From Clostridiales bacterium (GTDB lineage Bacteria; Bacillota; Clostridia; Oscillospirales; Oscillospiraceae), in contig JALERU010000033.1 of the NCBI GenBank assembly GCA_022764045.1, positions 1 to 32,511 on the forward strand: a stretch of DNA of 32,511 nucleotides. The letters are read 5' to 3'. The number at the start of each line of letters is the position of its first letter. The first letter of the stretch is position 1. The notes beneath the pieces are model-generated. The model did no database searches. It was not told where the DNA came from and was given only the letters and a program-made list of their open reading frames with translations. Positions 9,501 to 16,403 of this stretch are shown piece after piece. The translations under genes and the position numbers were made by a program.

Positions 9501-9990
9501 GGATCACGGCCTCATGGGAGGATATCCCGGCAGCCTCTTCGGCCCCGACGACGCCACCACCCGGGGCATGATCGTCACCATCCTCTACCGTTTGGAGGGA
9601 GAACCCGCTGCCGGCAGTTCCGACTTTACCGATGTGCCCGCCGGCCAGTATTACACCGACGCGGTGGCCTGGGCCGCCGCCAACGGCATCGTGAACGGCT
9701 ACGGCGACGGCGCCTTCGGCCCCGAGGACCCCATCGCCCGGGAGCAGATGGCGGCCATCCTGTACCGCTATGCCGCCTACAAGGAATATGACGTGACCGC
9801 TCGGGGGGATCTGTCCGGTTATACCGACGCCGACCAGATCAGCCCCTATGCGATGGATGCCATGGCTTGGGTCAACGGGGAAGGCATCCTCGCCGGCACC
9901 AGCGCCACCACCCTGGACCCCGCCGGCACCACCACCCGCGCCCAGTCGGCAACCATCCTGATGCGCTGCTGTGTGAACGTGATGAAGTGA
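6592..9990 (+). CDS. Secreted SLH-domain surface protein with beta-helix and Big2 domains
   Basis: This 1132-residue exported protein probably sits non-covalently on the cell wall. It has a Sec signal peptide (MKKR, a hydrophobic core and cleavage near AWA, residue 25). Two Gly/Asn/Thr-rich parallel beta-helix regions follow (about 60-330 and 430-760, with units such as NNGATLTMNGGEIRNNS). A Big2 immunoglobulin-like domain lies at about 762-842 (VTWFSSDETIATVDASGVVT), then a Ser/Gly linker and a bacterial-repeat domain at about 857-936. Three SLH modules (about 940-1132) carry TTRGMIVTILYRL, IAREQMAAILYRY and TTRAQSATILMRC. Start: AGGAGGAG overlapping the regulator's stop. The C-terminal quarter is markedly more GC-rich than the beta-helix part, suggesting domain shuffling. 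An adhesive or glycan-binding role is likely but unproven. Confidence 0.9.
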   Translation: MKKRVLSLALALMMCLTLLPTTAWATETSENISEQPFADASCVCPVQDLIDTPPEENGITADNVGDGADEPMLLVDENAVTTFAGLQDAIINANGTKETPAVITISGSVSVTATLAINNKHIKLTGGTLTCSSLNAHMFTITNGGSLTLENIALDGTCHGTDQAEKANCNLVNIGAGELILNDGAILENNSDTAIYMNNGATLTMNGGEIRNNSDTRDSGCGAAIYTPDSVSDNARPTINIKGGKITGNSVGGNGGAIYLSSYCNLNITGGEITGNSAGGSGGAIYIRKYFTGNTDPISITGGTIKDNTAGEGRKGANIYTQRDIELGPDANIPSGIYLYYISGEASKLLLTGTPKNTVGLESLGANANWFSVVKMKGENDTVSKETFAKLTMVDPEQSLVLADDGIVHIGNPTSGDYPLNFTYTVWNGNFGSNTGIVGSQSGKGWTWDAGKRTLTITEDVQAIASGITMALSLPEDSKLVIGEGKTLTVESPDWYALHCRGALDISGKGIISTVSGDSYTGGILSGGTMTVSDTKLELTGTSNYFLYSEEDLSLENCEVSVHSKKSDVQPDSLDVYGITAYRNFSAKNCKIDVQLEIADTCTTSKKEANVCGIVAGTGYISLSGSNVKVNTKNSSPDTSAYNYSIVSYGGDISVTDGSQIIVTAAESTETLGIVGIREVTVDSSAVTVTATTSSKIEGAYALEMLSYGGFTLNDVEVIQGKELISGDHGTDDYEAVITQGIDTDGNASYTGTGGTSIIGPRVTNVALDKNTLDLTIGDSEALTAEIAPANAAIQDVTWFSSDETIATVDASGVVTALKAGIATITATADGETATCTVTVTKPTSGGGSSSGGTTTYPITTDDPPHGTVKADPQRAKEGTTVTLTVTPEEGYTIDDVTVTDQDGKEIPVTDQGDGKYTFPMPAGKVTVSASFTKGDTGYAHCPKDETCPIWPFTDASPTAWYHDGVHYCLDHGLMGGYPGSLFGPDDATTRGMIVTILYRLEGEPAAGSSDFTDVPAGQYYTDAVAWAAANGIVNGYGDGAFGPEDPIAREQMAAILYRYAAYKEYDVTARGDLSGYTDADQISPYAMDAMAWVNGEGILAGTSATTLDPAGTTTRAQSATILMRCCVNVMK

Positions 9991-10024
9991 AACCGGGGGT
10001 CGAGTCCCCATAAGAACCTTGCGA

Positions 10025-10055
10025 GAGGCCTGCGCCGATGGTGCAGGCCTCTTTT
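10025..10055 (+). terminator. Terminator after the SLH protein gene
   Basis: GAGGCCTGC (10025-10033) pairs with GCAGGCCTC (10043-10051), followed by TTTT. It closes the regulator/SLH transcript before the next promoter. Confidence 0.85.
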
Positions 10056-10124
10056 GCGGGGCGGGGGAGGGGATAGCCTGCGCCGTGAAATCCGCAACGC
10101 CCACTCCAACCACCCCACTTTCAT

Positions 10125-10153
10125 TTGACACGGGCCCCCTGTGGTTGTATAAT
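10125..10153 (+). promoter_or_regulatory. Consensus housekeeping promoter of the glmM operon
   Basis: TTGACA (10125-10130), exactly 17 bp, then TATAAT (10148-10153): a perfect match to the vegetative sigma-factor consensus. The start would be near 10160, giving a leader of about 75 nt to the glmM start codon. Confidence 0.9.
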
Positions 10154-10235
10154 AAAATACCAAACTTTGCAGGTGCTGCCTGCCCGTTTCTTTGGAATTT
10201 ACGCAGCGTCTTAACTTAATTTTGGAGTGATGATG

Positions 10236-11588
10236 ATGTCGAAATATTTTGGAACTGACGGCTTCCGAGGGGAAGCCAACGTAACCCTCACCGTGGACCA
10301 CGCCTTCCAGGTGGGGCGGTTTCTGGGCTGGTATTACAGCCAGGACCACAAGGCCCAGATTGTGATCGGCAAGGACACCCGCCGGTCCAGCTATATGTTT
10401 GAGTGCGCCCTGGCGGCGGGGATCACGGCCTCGGGGGCGGACGCCTGCCTGATGCACGTGACCACCACCCCCAGCGTGTCCTATATCTCCAAGGTGGACG
10501 AATTTGACTGCGGGATCATGATCTCCGCCAGCCACAACCCCTTCCACGACAACGGTTTGAAGCTCATCAACCGCCACGGGGAGAAGATGGAGCAGGAGGT
10601 CATCGACGAGATCGAGAAGTACCTGGACAGCGGCGGGACCCTGCCCTATGCCACCGGGGAGCATATCGGCCGGGTGATTGACTACGCCTCCGGCCGGAAC
10701 CGCTACATCGGCTACCTCATCAGCCTGGCCACCCACTCCTACAAGGACATGAAGGTGGCCCTGGACTGCGCCAACGGCAGCGCCTGGATGATCGCCAAGA
10801 GCGTCTTTGAGGCCTTGGGAGCCGAGACCTATGTCCTCAGCAACACCCCCAACGGCCTGAATATCAACGAAGGCTGCGGCTCCACCCACATCGAGCAGCT
10901 GCAAGCCTATGTGAAGGAAAACAACATGGACATCGGCTTTGCCTTTGACGGCGACGCCGACCGCTGCCTGGCCGTGGACGAAAAGGGCAACCTGGTGGAC
11001 GGCGACGGCATCCTGTACATCTACGGCACCTACATGAAGGAGCGGGAGAAGCTGGCCAACAACACCATCGTCACCACCGTCATGTCAAACTTCGGCCTGT
11101 ACAAGGCCCTGGACGCCCTGGGGATCAACTACGAAAAGACCGACGTGGGCGACAAGTACGTCTATGAAAACATGCGGGCCAACGGCCACCTCATCGGCGG
11201 CGAGCAGTCCGGCCACATCATCTTTGGCAAGTACGCCAACACCGGCGACGGCATCCTCACGGCCATCAAGCTCATGCAGGCCATGCTCAGCCGGAAGCTC
11301 CCCCTGTCCAAGCTGACCCAGGACCTGAAGATCTATCCCCAGGTACTGAAAAACGTGCGGGTCCAGGACAAGGAGCGGGCCCTGAACGATTTCGCCGTCC
11401 AGAACGCCGTGCGGGAGGTGGCGGAAAAGCTGGGGGACCAGGGCCGCATCCTGCTGCGCAAGAGCGGCACCGAGCCCGTGCTCCGGGTGATGGTGGAGGC
11501 CCCCACCAACGAGATGTGTGAGGAACATGTGGACGCGGTCATCGCCGTGATGCACCAGCGGGGCCTGGTGGTGGAGGGGAAGAAATAA
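10236..11588 (+). CDS. glmM: Phosphoglucosamine mutase
   Basis: This 450-residue cytosolic enzyme converts glucosamine-6-phosphate to glucosamine-1-phosphate for peptidoglycan precursors. The GlmM-type N-terminus is SKYFGTDGFRGEAN. The active-site phosphoserine loop is ISASHNP (S99), the Mg-binding loop DGDADR, the sugar-specificity loop GEQSGH, and the C-terminal phosphate-binding loop RKSGTEP. Length is normal for GlmM. Three ATGs and a GTG run in frame from 10227; ATG 10236 is chosen because GGAG (10224-10227) lies eight bases upstream and the protein then starts as in relatives, though 10233 is possible. It leads a likely operon with the acetyltransferase (1-bp gap) and transporter behind a consensus promoter. 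Confidence 0.93.
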   Translation: MSKYFGTDGFRGEANVTLTVDHAFQVGRFLGWYYSQDHKAQIVIGKDTRRSSYMFECALAAGITASGADACLMHVTTTPSVSYISKVDEFDCGIMISASHNPFHDNGLKLINRHGEKMEQEVIDEIEKYLDSGGTLPYATGEHIGRVIDYASGRNRYIGYLISLATHSYKDMKVALDCANGSAWMIAKSVFEALGAETYVLSNTPNGLNINEGCGSTHIEQLQAYVKENNMDIGFAFDGDADRCLAVDEKGNLVDGDGILYIYGTYMKEREKLANNTIVTTVMSNFGLYKALDALGINYEKTDVGDKYVYENMRANGHLIGGEQSGHIIFGKYANTGDGILTAIKLMQAMLSRKLPLSKLTQDLKIYPQVLKNVRVQDKERALNDFAVQNAVREVAEKLGDQGRILLRKSGTEPVLRVMVEAPTNEMCEEHVDAVIAVMHQRGLVVEGKK

Positions 11589-11589
11589 G

Positions 11590-12249
11590 ATGCTGACCAT
11601 TTCTGACCTGCTTGATTTGAACGACACCATCGCCGCCTCCCTTTTTGCCGGCAAGACCTACCCCTGGGAGGTCCTGGGAGAGCTCAGCGACTACATTGTG
11701 GAGCTGGGCGCCACCCTCTCCTCGGAGGAGTTTGACCACCCCGCCGAGGACGTGTGGATCGCCAAGGACGCCAAGGTCTTCCCCTCGGCTTACATCGGCG
11801 GCCCCTGCATCATCGACCACGGGGCGGAGGTCCGCCACTGCGCCTTCATCCGGGGCAGCGCCATCGTGGGGAAAAAGGCCGTGGTGGGGAACTCCGTGGA
11901 GCTGAAAAACGTGGTCCTCTTCGACTACGTCCAGACCCCTCACTACAACTACGTGGGGGACTCCGTCTTGGGCAGCCACGCCCACATGGGGGCGGGGTCC
12001 ATCACCTCCAACGTGAAGAGCGACAAGACCTTAGTGGTCATCCGGGAAGGGGAGGAGCGCCTTCCCACCGGACGGAAAAAGGTGGGAGCCATTTTGGGCA
12101 ACTATGTGGAGGTGGGCTGCAACAGCGTCCTCAACCCCGGCACGGTGATCGGCCCCCACAGCAACGTCTATCCCACCTCCAGCGTGCGGGGGACCATCCC
12201 CCCCAACCACATTTACAAAAACGAGAAGGAGATCGTCTCCAAAAATTAA
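11590..12249 (+). CDS. Left-handed beta-helix acetyltransferase resembling the GlmU C-terminal half
   Basis: This 219-residue hexapeptide-repeat protein, often labelled UDP-GlcNAc pyrophosphorylase, lacks the nucleotidyltransferase domain (no GxGTRM loop), so that label would mislead. Isoleucine/valine-spaced turns run from about residue 55 to 205. The segment TPHYNYVGDSVLG (H118) lines up with the GlmU region holding its catalytic acetyltransferase histidine, and GAGSITSNV matches GAGTITCNY of GlmU. It begins one base after the glmM stop, and glmM makes GlcN-1-P, the substrate of the GlmU acetyltransferase, so GlcN-1-P N-acetylation is a reasonable guess. Its first 50 residues are helical and have no GlmU counterpart. 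Family assignment is firm; the reaction is inferred. Confidence 0.82.
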   Translation: MLTISDLLDLNDTIAASLFAGKTYPWEVLGELSDYIVELGATLSSEEFDHPAEDVWIAKDAKVFPSAYIGGPCIIDHGAEVRHCAFIRGSAIVGKKAVVGNSVELKNVVLFDYVQTPHYNYVGDSVLGSHAHMGAGSITSNVKSDKTLVVIREGEERLPTGRKKVGAILGNYVEVGCNSVLNPGTVIGPHSNVYPTSSVRGTIPPNHIYKNEKEIVSKN

Positions 12250-12276
12250 ACCAAGGCAAGAGAGAGAAGAAGACCC

Positions 12277-13188
12277 ATGAACCAATTCCCTGCAAAGAAC
12301 CTATTTATCCTGTTTTTAACTGCCTTTATCTGGGGCACGGCCTTCGTGGCCCAGGCGGTGGGTATGGACCACATTGGTCCCTTTACCTTCAATGCCGTCC
12401 GCTCCCTGGTGGGCGGCATTGCCCTGATCCCCGTGATCCTGGTGTTCAACCGCGTTAAGAGCCAGGAGCGCCGCCAGGCGGAGCGGGCCAACCGAAAAAC
12501 CCTGCTCCTGGGCGGCTTGGCCTGCGGCCTGGCCCTGGGGGTGGCCTCCTGCCTCCAGCAGGTGGGGATTCAATACACCACCGTGGGCAAGGCGGGCTTC
12601 ATCACCGCCCTGTACATCGTCATCGTCCCCATCCTGGGCCTGTTTTTCCGAAAAAAGGTGGGGGCCAAGCTGTGGATCAGCGTGGTCATCGCCATTGTGG
12701 GCCTGTACCTGCTGTGCATGAGCGGCTCCCTGCGGCTGGAGAAGGGGGACTTTTTGGTCCTCCTGTGCGCCCTGGCCTTTTCGGTGCACATTATGGTCAT
12801 CGACTACTTCAGCCCCAAGGTGGACGGGGTGCAGATGTCCTGCATCCAGTTCTTCGTGGCGGCCCTTTTCTCCGGCGTGTGCATGCTGGCGGGAGAGGGC
12901 GTCCCCGACCCCCACGCGGTGGCCATCTCCTGGATGCCCATCCTCTACGCCGGCGTCCTGTCTTCCGGGGTGGCCTATACCTTGCAAATCATCGGCCAGA
13001 AGGGGGTCAACCCCACCGTGGCCAGCCTGGTGCTCAGCCTGGAGTCGGTGATCTCCGTGCTGGCCGGCTGGGTGCTGCTCCACCAGAGCATGTCCCCCAG
13101 AGAGGTCACAGGCTGCCTGTTGATGTTCCTGGCTATCATCCTGGCCCAGCTCCCGGAGCGGAAGAAGAAGGCCCCAGAGAGCGTATGA
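12277..13188 (+). CDS. EamA/DMT-superfamily transporter
   Basis: This 303-residue membrane protein of the drug/metabolite transporter superfamily has ten predicted helices in two EamA repeats. The first begins LFILFLTAFIWGTAFVAQAV and the second near GDFLVLLCALAFSVHIMVID. The helix LVLSLESVISVLAGWVLLHQ is a hallmark of the second repeat. The charged tail ERKKKAPESV follows helix ten. Substrate is unknown; family members export amino acids or metabolites. It starts 27 bp after the acetyltransferase with a weak purine-rich ribosome site and ends just before a strong terminator, so it probably closes the glmM operon. No functional link to glmM is evident. Confidence 0.87.
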   Translation: MNQFPAKNLFILFLTAFIWGTAFVAQAVGMDHIGPFTFNAVRSLVGGIALIPVILVFNRVKSQERRQAERANRKTLLLGGLACGLALGVASCLQQVGIQYTTVGKAGFITALYIVIVPILGLFFRKKVGAKLWISVVIAIVGLYLLCMSGSLRLEKGDFLVLLCALAFSVHIMVIDYFSPKVDGVQMSCIQFFVAALFSGVCMLAGEGVPDPHAVAISWMPILYAGVLSSGVAYTLQIIGQKGVNPTVASLVLSLESVISVLAGWVLLHQSMSPREVTGCLLMFLAIILAQLPERKKKAPESV

Positions 13189-13226
13189 GAAGGCGAGAGA
13201 GGGCATCGCGTCTTCCAGAAAGAACC

Positions 13227-13276
13227 AACGCCCCCGTTTCCCCTGCGGATTGCAGAAGGGAAACGGGGGCGTTTTT
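13227..13276 (+). terminator. Terminator of the glmM operon
   Basis: AACGCCCCCGTTTCCC (13227-13242) pairs with GGGAAACGGGGGCGTT (13258-13273), followed by a T-run to 13276. The opposite strand has only a weak T-run, so it mainly acts on the plus strand. Confidence 0.92.
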
Positions 13277-13297
13277 CTCTTTGGCCGGTCCGGACGG

Positions 13298-13744
13298 TCA
13301 GCCTTTTCCCAGGTCCTTTTTCATGATGCTGGGGAAGCAGTCCACCTGGAACTGGTCACAGGTGAGGCACCGGGAGATGGCGGGGGCCTGCTGCCGGTCG
13401 ACCTCCACCCAGCGGTATTTTTCATAGAACTTGGGGACCTTTCCTACCAGCCATAGCTGGTCTGCCCCCCGCTGGGCGGCCTGGTCCTCTGCCAGGGCCA
13501 GGAGCATAGCCCCCAACCCCTGGCCCCGCCGGTCCTCTACCACCGCCAGCTGGGCCAGCACGAAGTGGCCCGCCCTTTTTTGCAGGGTGACGGCGGCCAG
13601 CAGACGGCCGGTGTCCGCTTCCTCGCACCGCCACATGGCCAGGGTGCCCGGCGGGGTCTCCCGGCTGGGCTTCACCTCCAGGCCGCTGGCCTGGAAGAGG
13701 AGGGAGAGGGGATAGAAGTCTTGGGTTTCCAGCACACGATACAT
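13298..13744 (-). CDS. GNAT-family N-acetyltransferase
   Basis: This 148-residue cytosolic protein has the acetyl-CoA-binding motif VVEDRRGQGLGAMLLALAED (about 73-92, RRGQGLG being the pyrophosphate loop) and the C-terminal FYEKYRWVEV block typical of GNAT proteins. The tail CLTCDQFQVDCF holds three cysteines, perhaps a metal or redox site. The acceptor is unknown. The start has AAGGAGG at 13751-13757. It lies downstream of the tsf terminator and ends near the convergent glmM-operon terminator; a promoter of its own is not obvious, so low read-through from rpsB-tsf is possible. Confidence 0.85.
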   Translation of the reverse strand: MYRVLETQDFYPLSLLFQASGLEVKPSRETPPGTLAMWRCEEADTGRLLAAVTLQKRAGHFVLAQLAVVEDRRGQGLGAMLLALAEDQAAQRGADQLWLVGKVPKFYEKYRWVEVDRQQAPAISRCLTCDQFQVDCFPSIMKKDLGKG

Positions 13745-13771
13745 GCCGCGTCCTCCTTGCCACTGGTTTGG

Positions 13772-13803
13772 AAAAACGAGCCCTGGAATTTGCTCCAGGG
13801 CTC
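13772..13803 (-). terminator. Terminator of the rpsB-tsf operon
   Basis: Reading the minus strand, GAGCCCTGGA (13803-13794) pairs perfectly with TCCAGGGCTC (13787-13778), followed by GTTTTT. It lies 29 bp past the tsf stop. Confidence 0.9.
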
Positions 13804-13832
13804 GTCTGTGCTTATGGTTATGAGAGGGCCAA

Positions 13833-14762
13833 TTAAGCCTGACCCAGCTGCTTTGCGATCTCCTCGGCGAAGTTCTCTTCCTTCTTCTCCAGGCCCTCGC
13901 CTCTCTCGAAGCGATGGAAGCCCTTCACCTGGATGGAGCCGCCCACTTCCTTGGCCACGGCAGCCACGTGCTTCTCCACGGAGACCTTGTTCTCCTTGAC
14001 GAAAGCCTGCTGCATCAGGCAGTTCTCCTCATAGTACTTGCCCAGCTTGCCCATGACGATGCCTTCCTTGACCTTTTCGGGCTTGGCGGCCATCTTGGGG
14101 TCGTTGGCCATCATGGCCAGCTGGATCTCCTTCTCCTTGTCCAGGGTCTCCTGGCTCACGTCGGACTTGTCCAGGAAGGCGGGGTTCATGGCGGCGATCT
14201 GCATGGCAATGTCCTTGCCCAGCTCGATGACCTTCTCGTTCTCCTCCAGGCCGGCGGAGACCTCCATGTTCAGCAGCACGCCGATGCGGCCGTTCATGTG
14301 GTTGTAAGCCACGCTCACGCCGGAGTCATAGCGCTCGAAGCGGCGGATCTTGATGTTCTCGCCGATGGTCAGGATCTTCTCCTGCAGGGCCTGCTCTACG
14401 GTCAGGCCGGTCTTGCGGTAGGGCAGGGTCATGAGGGTCTCCATGTCCACGGGGCCCCACTTGCCCACCACGTAGCAGACGTCCTTCACGAACTCCACGA
14501 ACTTGTCGTTCTTGGCCACGAAGTCGGTCTCGGCGTTGACTTCCACCAGGGCGGCGCCGTCAGCGAAGACTTCGGCGTAAGCCATGCCCTCGGCGGCGAT
14601 GCGGCCGGCCTTCTTCTGGGCGGCAGCCAGGCCCTTTTCTCTCAGCAGCTCAACTGCCTTATCCATATCGCCGTCGGTCTCAGCCAGAGCCTTCTTGCAG
14701 TCCAGCATACCCACGCCGGTCATTTCACGCAGGGTCTTTACGTCAGCAGCAGTAAATGCCAT
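13833..14762 (-). CDS. tsf: Translation elongation factor Ts
   Basis: EF-Ts, 309 residues, is the guanine-nucleotide exchange factor that regenerates EF-Tu-GTP. The N-terminal UBA-like domain contains LREMTGVGMLDCKKAL, and the EF-Tu-contacting TDFVAKND motif lies at about 79-86. The long C-terminal dimerisation part ends VKGFHRFERGEGLEKK, as in clostridial EF-Ts. ATG at 14762 has GGAGGT a few bases before it (14771-14776 in plus coordinates). It lies 94 bp after rpsB in the classic rpsB-tsf arrangement, with its own terminator downstream. Function is certain by homology. Confidence 0.97.
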   Translation of the reverse strand: MAFTAADVKTLREMTGVGMLDCKKALAETDGDMDKAVELLREKGLAAAQKKAGRIAAEGMAYAEVFADGAALVEVNAETDFVAKNDKFVEFVKDVCYVVGKWGPVDMETLMTLPYRKTGLTVEQALQEKILTIGENIKIRRFERYDSGVSVAYNHMNGRIGVLLNMEVSAGLEENEKVIELGKDIAMQIAAMNPAFLDKSDVSQETLDKEKEIQLAMMANDPKMAAKPEKVKEGIVMGKLGKYYEENCLMQQAFVKENKVSVEKHVAAVAKEVGGSIQVKGFHRFERGEGLEKKEENFAEEIAKQLGQA

Positions 14763-14809
14763 GATAACAAACCTCCAAATTTATTTGATATAGGGTTCCG
14801 GTAACGCAA

Positions 14810-14831
14810 ATGCCCGCTGAAAAACGGGCAT
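14810..14831 (-). promoter_or_regulatory. Intercistronic hairpin between rpsB and tsf
   Basis: ATGCCCG (14810-14816) pairs with CGGGCAT (14825-14831); on the minus strand the loop is TTTTTCAG. No T-run follows, so it is not a full terminator. In other bacteria this junction sets the rpsB:tsf ratio by partial termination or processing; that role here is inferred. Confidence 0.45.
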
Positions 14832-14856
14832 CCGCGAAAAATCACAAGGTCAGAAA

Positions 14857-15588
14857 TTAAGCCTCGGCGGGGGCTTCCTCAGCGGCAGCGGCCTCAGCGG
14901 CGTCGGCGCCCTGCTTGCCCTCCTGGATGGCGTTGGCCATGACGGAGGAGATCAGACGGATGGCGCGGATGGCGTCGTCGTTGCCGGGGATGACGTAGTC
15001 GATCTCGTCGGGGTCGCAGTTGGTGTCCACGATGGCCACGATGGGGATGTTCAGCTTGCGGGCCTCATTGATGGCGTTGCGCTCCTTGCGGGGGTCCACC
15101 ACGAACAGGGCACCGGGCAGGCGCTTCATATCCACCACGCCGCCCAGATACTTCTCCAGCTTGGCGATCTCGCCCATGTGCTTGATGACTTCCTTCTTGG
15201 GCAGCATGTCGAAGGTGCCGTCCTCCTGCATCTTCTTGAGCTGGTTCAGGCGGTCCACACGGCCGCGCATGGTCTTGAAGTTGGTGAGCATGCCGCCCAG
15301 CCAACGGGCGTTCACATAGAACATACCGCAGCGCTGTGCCTCCTCGCGGATGGCGTCCTGGGCCTGCTTCTTGGTGCCCACGAACAGCAGGCTCTGGCCG
15401 TTCTCGGAGAGCTGACGGACGAAGTTATAAGCCTCTTCCAGCTTCTTCACGGTCTTCTGCAGGTCAACGATATAGATGCCGTTGCGCTCGGTGTAAATGT
15501 AGGTTGCCATCTTGGGGTTCCAGCGGCGGGTCTGGTGACCGAAGTGCACGCCTGCCTCAAGAAGCTGTTTCATAGATACGACTGCCAT
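14857..15588 (-). CDS. rpsB: 30S ribosomal protein S2
   Basis: S2, 243 residues, is a structural protein of the small ribosomal subunit. The start is [20 protein letters not shown] at 15588, backed by AGGAGG at 15598-15603. The frame stays open 78 bp further up, but that stretch is leader. Diagnostic blocks are [43 protein letters not shown], and [22 protein letters not shown] near the C-terminus, ending in an Ala/Glu-rich tail usual in Firmicutes. It is followed by tsf and preceded by a strong promoter. Confidence is very high. Confidence 0.97.
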   Translation of the reverse strand: MAVVSMKQLLEAGVHFGHQTRRWNPKMATYIYTERNGIYIVDLQKTVKKLEEAYNFVRQLSENGQSLLFVGTKKQAQDAIREEAQRCGMFYVNARWLGGMLTNFKTMRGRVDRLNQLKKMQEDGTFDMLPKKEVIKHMGEIAKLEKYLGGVVDMKRLPGALFVVDPRKERNAINEARKLNIPIVAIVDTNCDPDEIDYVIPGNDDAIRAIRLISSVMANAIQEGKQGADAAEAAAAEEAPAEA

Positions 15589-15702
15589 TAGTTGTTTCCT
15601 CCTGATTGTTTTAGTTGGTACCTCCCAGGCCCTCATCCGCGCGGCCAACCTGCCCGGCAGGCACACGGCCGTTTGTCTGAACCCAGTACGGAATCGGATG
15701 AT

Positions 15703-15731
15703 ATTTTACCACAAGCTTTTCCAAATTGCAA
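15703..15731 (-). promoter_or_regulatory. rpsB: Promoter of rpsB-tsf
   Basis: On the minus strand TTGCAA (15731-15726), a 17-bp spacer and TAAAAT (15708-15703). Transcription would start near 15696, giving a GC-rich leader of about 108 nt. The leader can form CCTGCC-GGG-CAGG near 15654-15664. It is a plausible place for S2 autoregulation, which the sequence alone does not prove. Confidence 0.8.
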
Positions 15732-15752
15732 GGACTTTTTTTCAAATTCAAA

Positions 15753-15905
15753 GCCCGTAGCCCTGTAAGGTTTGTCGCAAAAATATCGCAGCAATCCCCC
15801 CAAGGGATCGTAGTAGCAAGGCTTCCCCATGGGGGGAAGCTGTCAGCGCAGCTGACTGATGAGGGGGCGATGTGGAATATCGGTGGGTAGTGGAATCCCG
15901 TTGCC
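15753..15905. repeat. Palindromic intergenic repeat, copy A1
   Basis: This is the first unit of composite block A. In order it holds a CCTGTA... lead, CGCAGCAATC, a perfect hairpin GCTTCCCC-ATGG-GGGGAAGC (15821-15840), a second hairpin GTCAGC-GCA-GCTGAC (15842-15856), then TGATGAGGGGGCGAT and GGAATCCCGTTGCCACC. The same order recurs at 16050, 24970 and 25217. Frames through it are not coding. Confidence 0.85.
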
Positions 15906-16017
15906 ACCTTACGCCGGTGCGGCTATTACCAACGCCGTGGAATCCTCCAGGCTCGCCCTCATCCGACCCGGCCTCCGGCCGGCCCACCTTCAGAGCGAAG
16001 GAAGAATTGATTTGATC

Positions 16018-16042
16018 TCCAACTGTCCCCCGGACAGTTGGA
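16018..16042. repeat. Nested 25-bp palindrome inside block A
   Basis: TCCAACTGTCC (16018-16028), loop CCC, GGACAGTTGGA (16032-16042). A close relative with loop GGG occurs in block B at 25315-25339 within a different host position and, judged by its flanks, in the opposite orientation. Confidence 0.8.
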
Positions 16043-16049
16043 CCCCCAG

Positions 16050-16200
16050 GGGAAGGCGATTGGCAAAGCCTGTATGGCTTATTGTAGAAAACTACCGTAG
16101 CAATAACCCCAACGTATCGAAGCACGTAGGCTTCCCCTTGGGGGGAAGCTGGCACCGAAGGTGACTGATGAGGGGGCGATGCGGGATATCGCCGGATAGA
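16050..16200. repeat. Palindromic intergenic repeat, copy A2
   Basis: The second unit of block A starts GGAAGGCGATTGGCAAAGCC and continues through TGTAGAAAACTACCGTAGCA to the hairpin CTTCCCCTTGGGGGGAAG (16131-16148). It then has CACC-GAA-GGTG and TGATGAGGGGGCGAT. Between A1 and A2 (15906-16049) is a spacer, CGCCCTCATCCGACCCGGCC and onward, that is itself partly an inverted unit. Together A1, spacer and A2 fill the space between the rpsB promoter and sigG. Confidence 0.85.
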
Positions 16201-16340
16201 AGAATCCCATTCTTCAAAATTCGCAGATGCGGAAAGAGAAACCGCCCCTTCAGAACACAATCGCCACGCTTACCACCGCCCCCACCCGAAAAGTCCATCG
16301 AACCGGCCCGAACGATAAAAAATAAATCCCCCCCGTCCCC

Positions 16341-16370
16341 GCATGAAGAATTTCCCTGCCGGAGATACTG
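16341..16370 (+). promoter_or_regulatory. Possible forespore (sigma F/G-type) promoter of sigG
   Basis: GCATG (16341-16345), 15 bp, then GGAGATACTG (16361-16370), which matches most of the GGnnAnAnT -10 pattern used by forespore sigma factors. In Bacillus, sigG is read by sigma F and sigma G. Housekeeping boxes are not obvious in the 150 bp before the gene. This is a hand match to a loose consensus. Confidence 0.4.
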
Positions 16371-16403
16371 AACACAGCAAACAACGAAAGCGGGGAAACC
16401 AAC

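Noticed and set aside
9994-10010. GGGGGTCGAGTCCCC resembling a tRNA T-arm just after the SLH gene
   Set aside because: No acceptor, D or anticodon arms surround it; the preceding bases are coding sequence.
15748-16260. 170-residue minus-strand frame across repeat block A
   Set aside because: The frame is built from the repeat unit itself (similar peptides appear in block B) with no start signals; such frames are commonly over-called in repeats.
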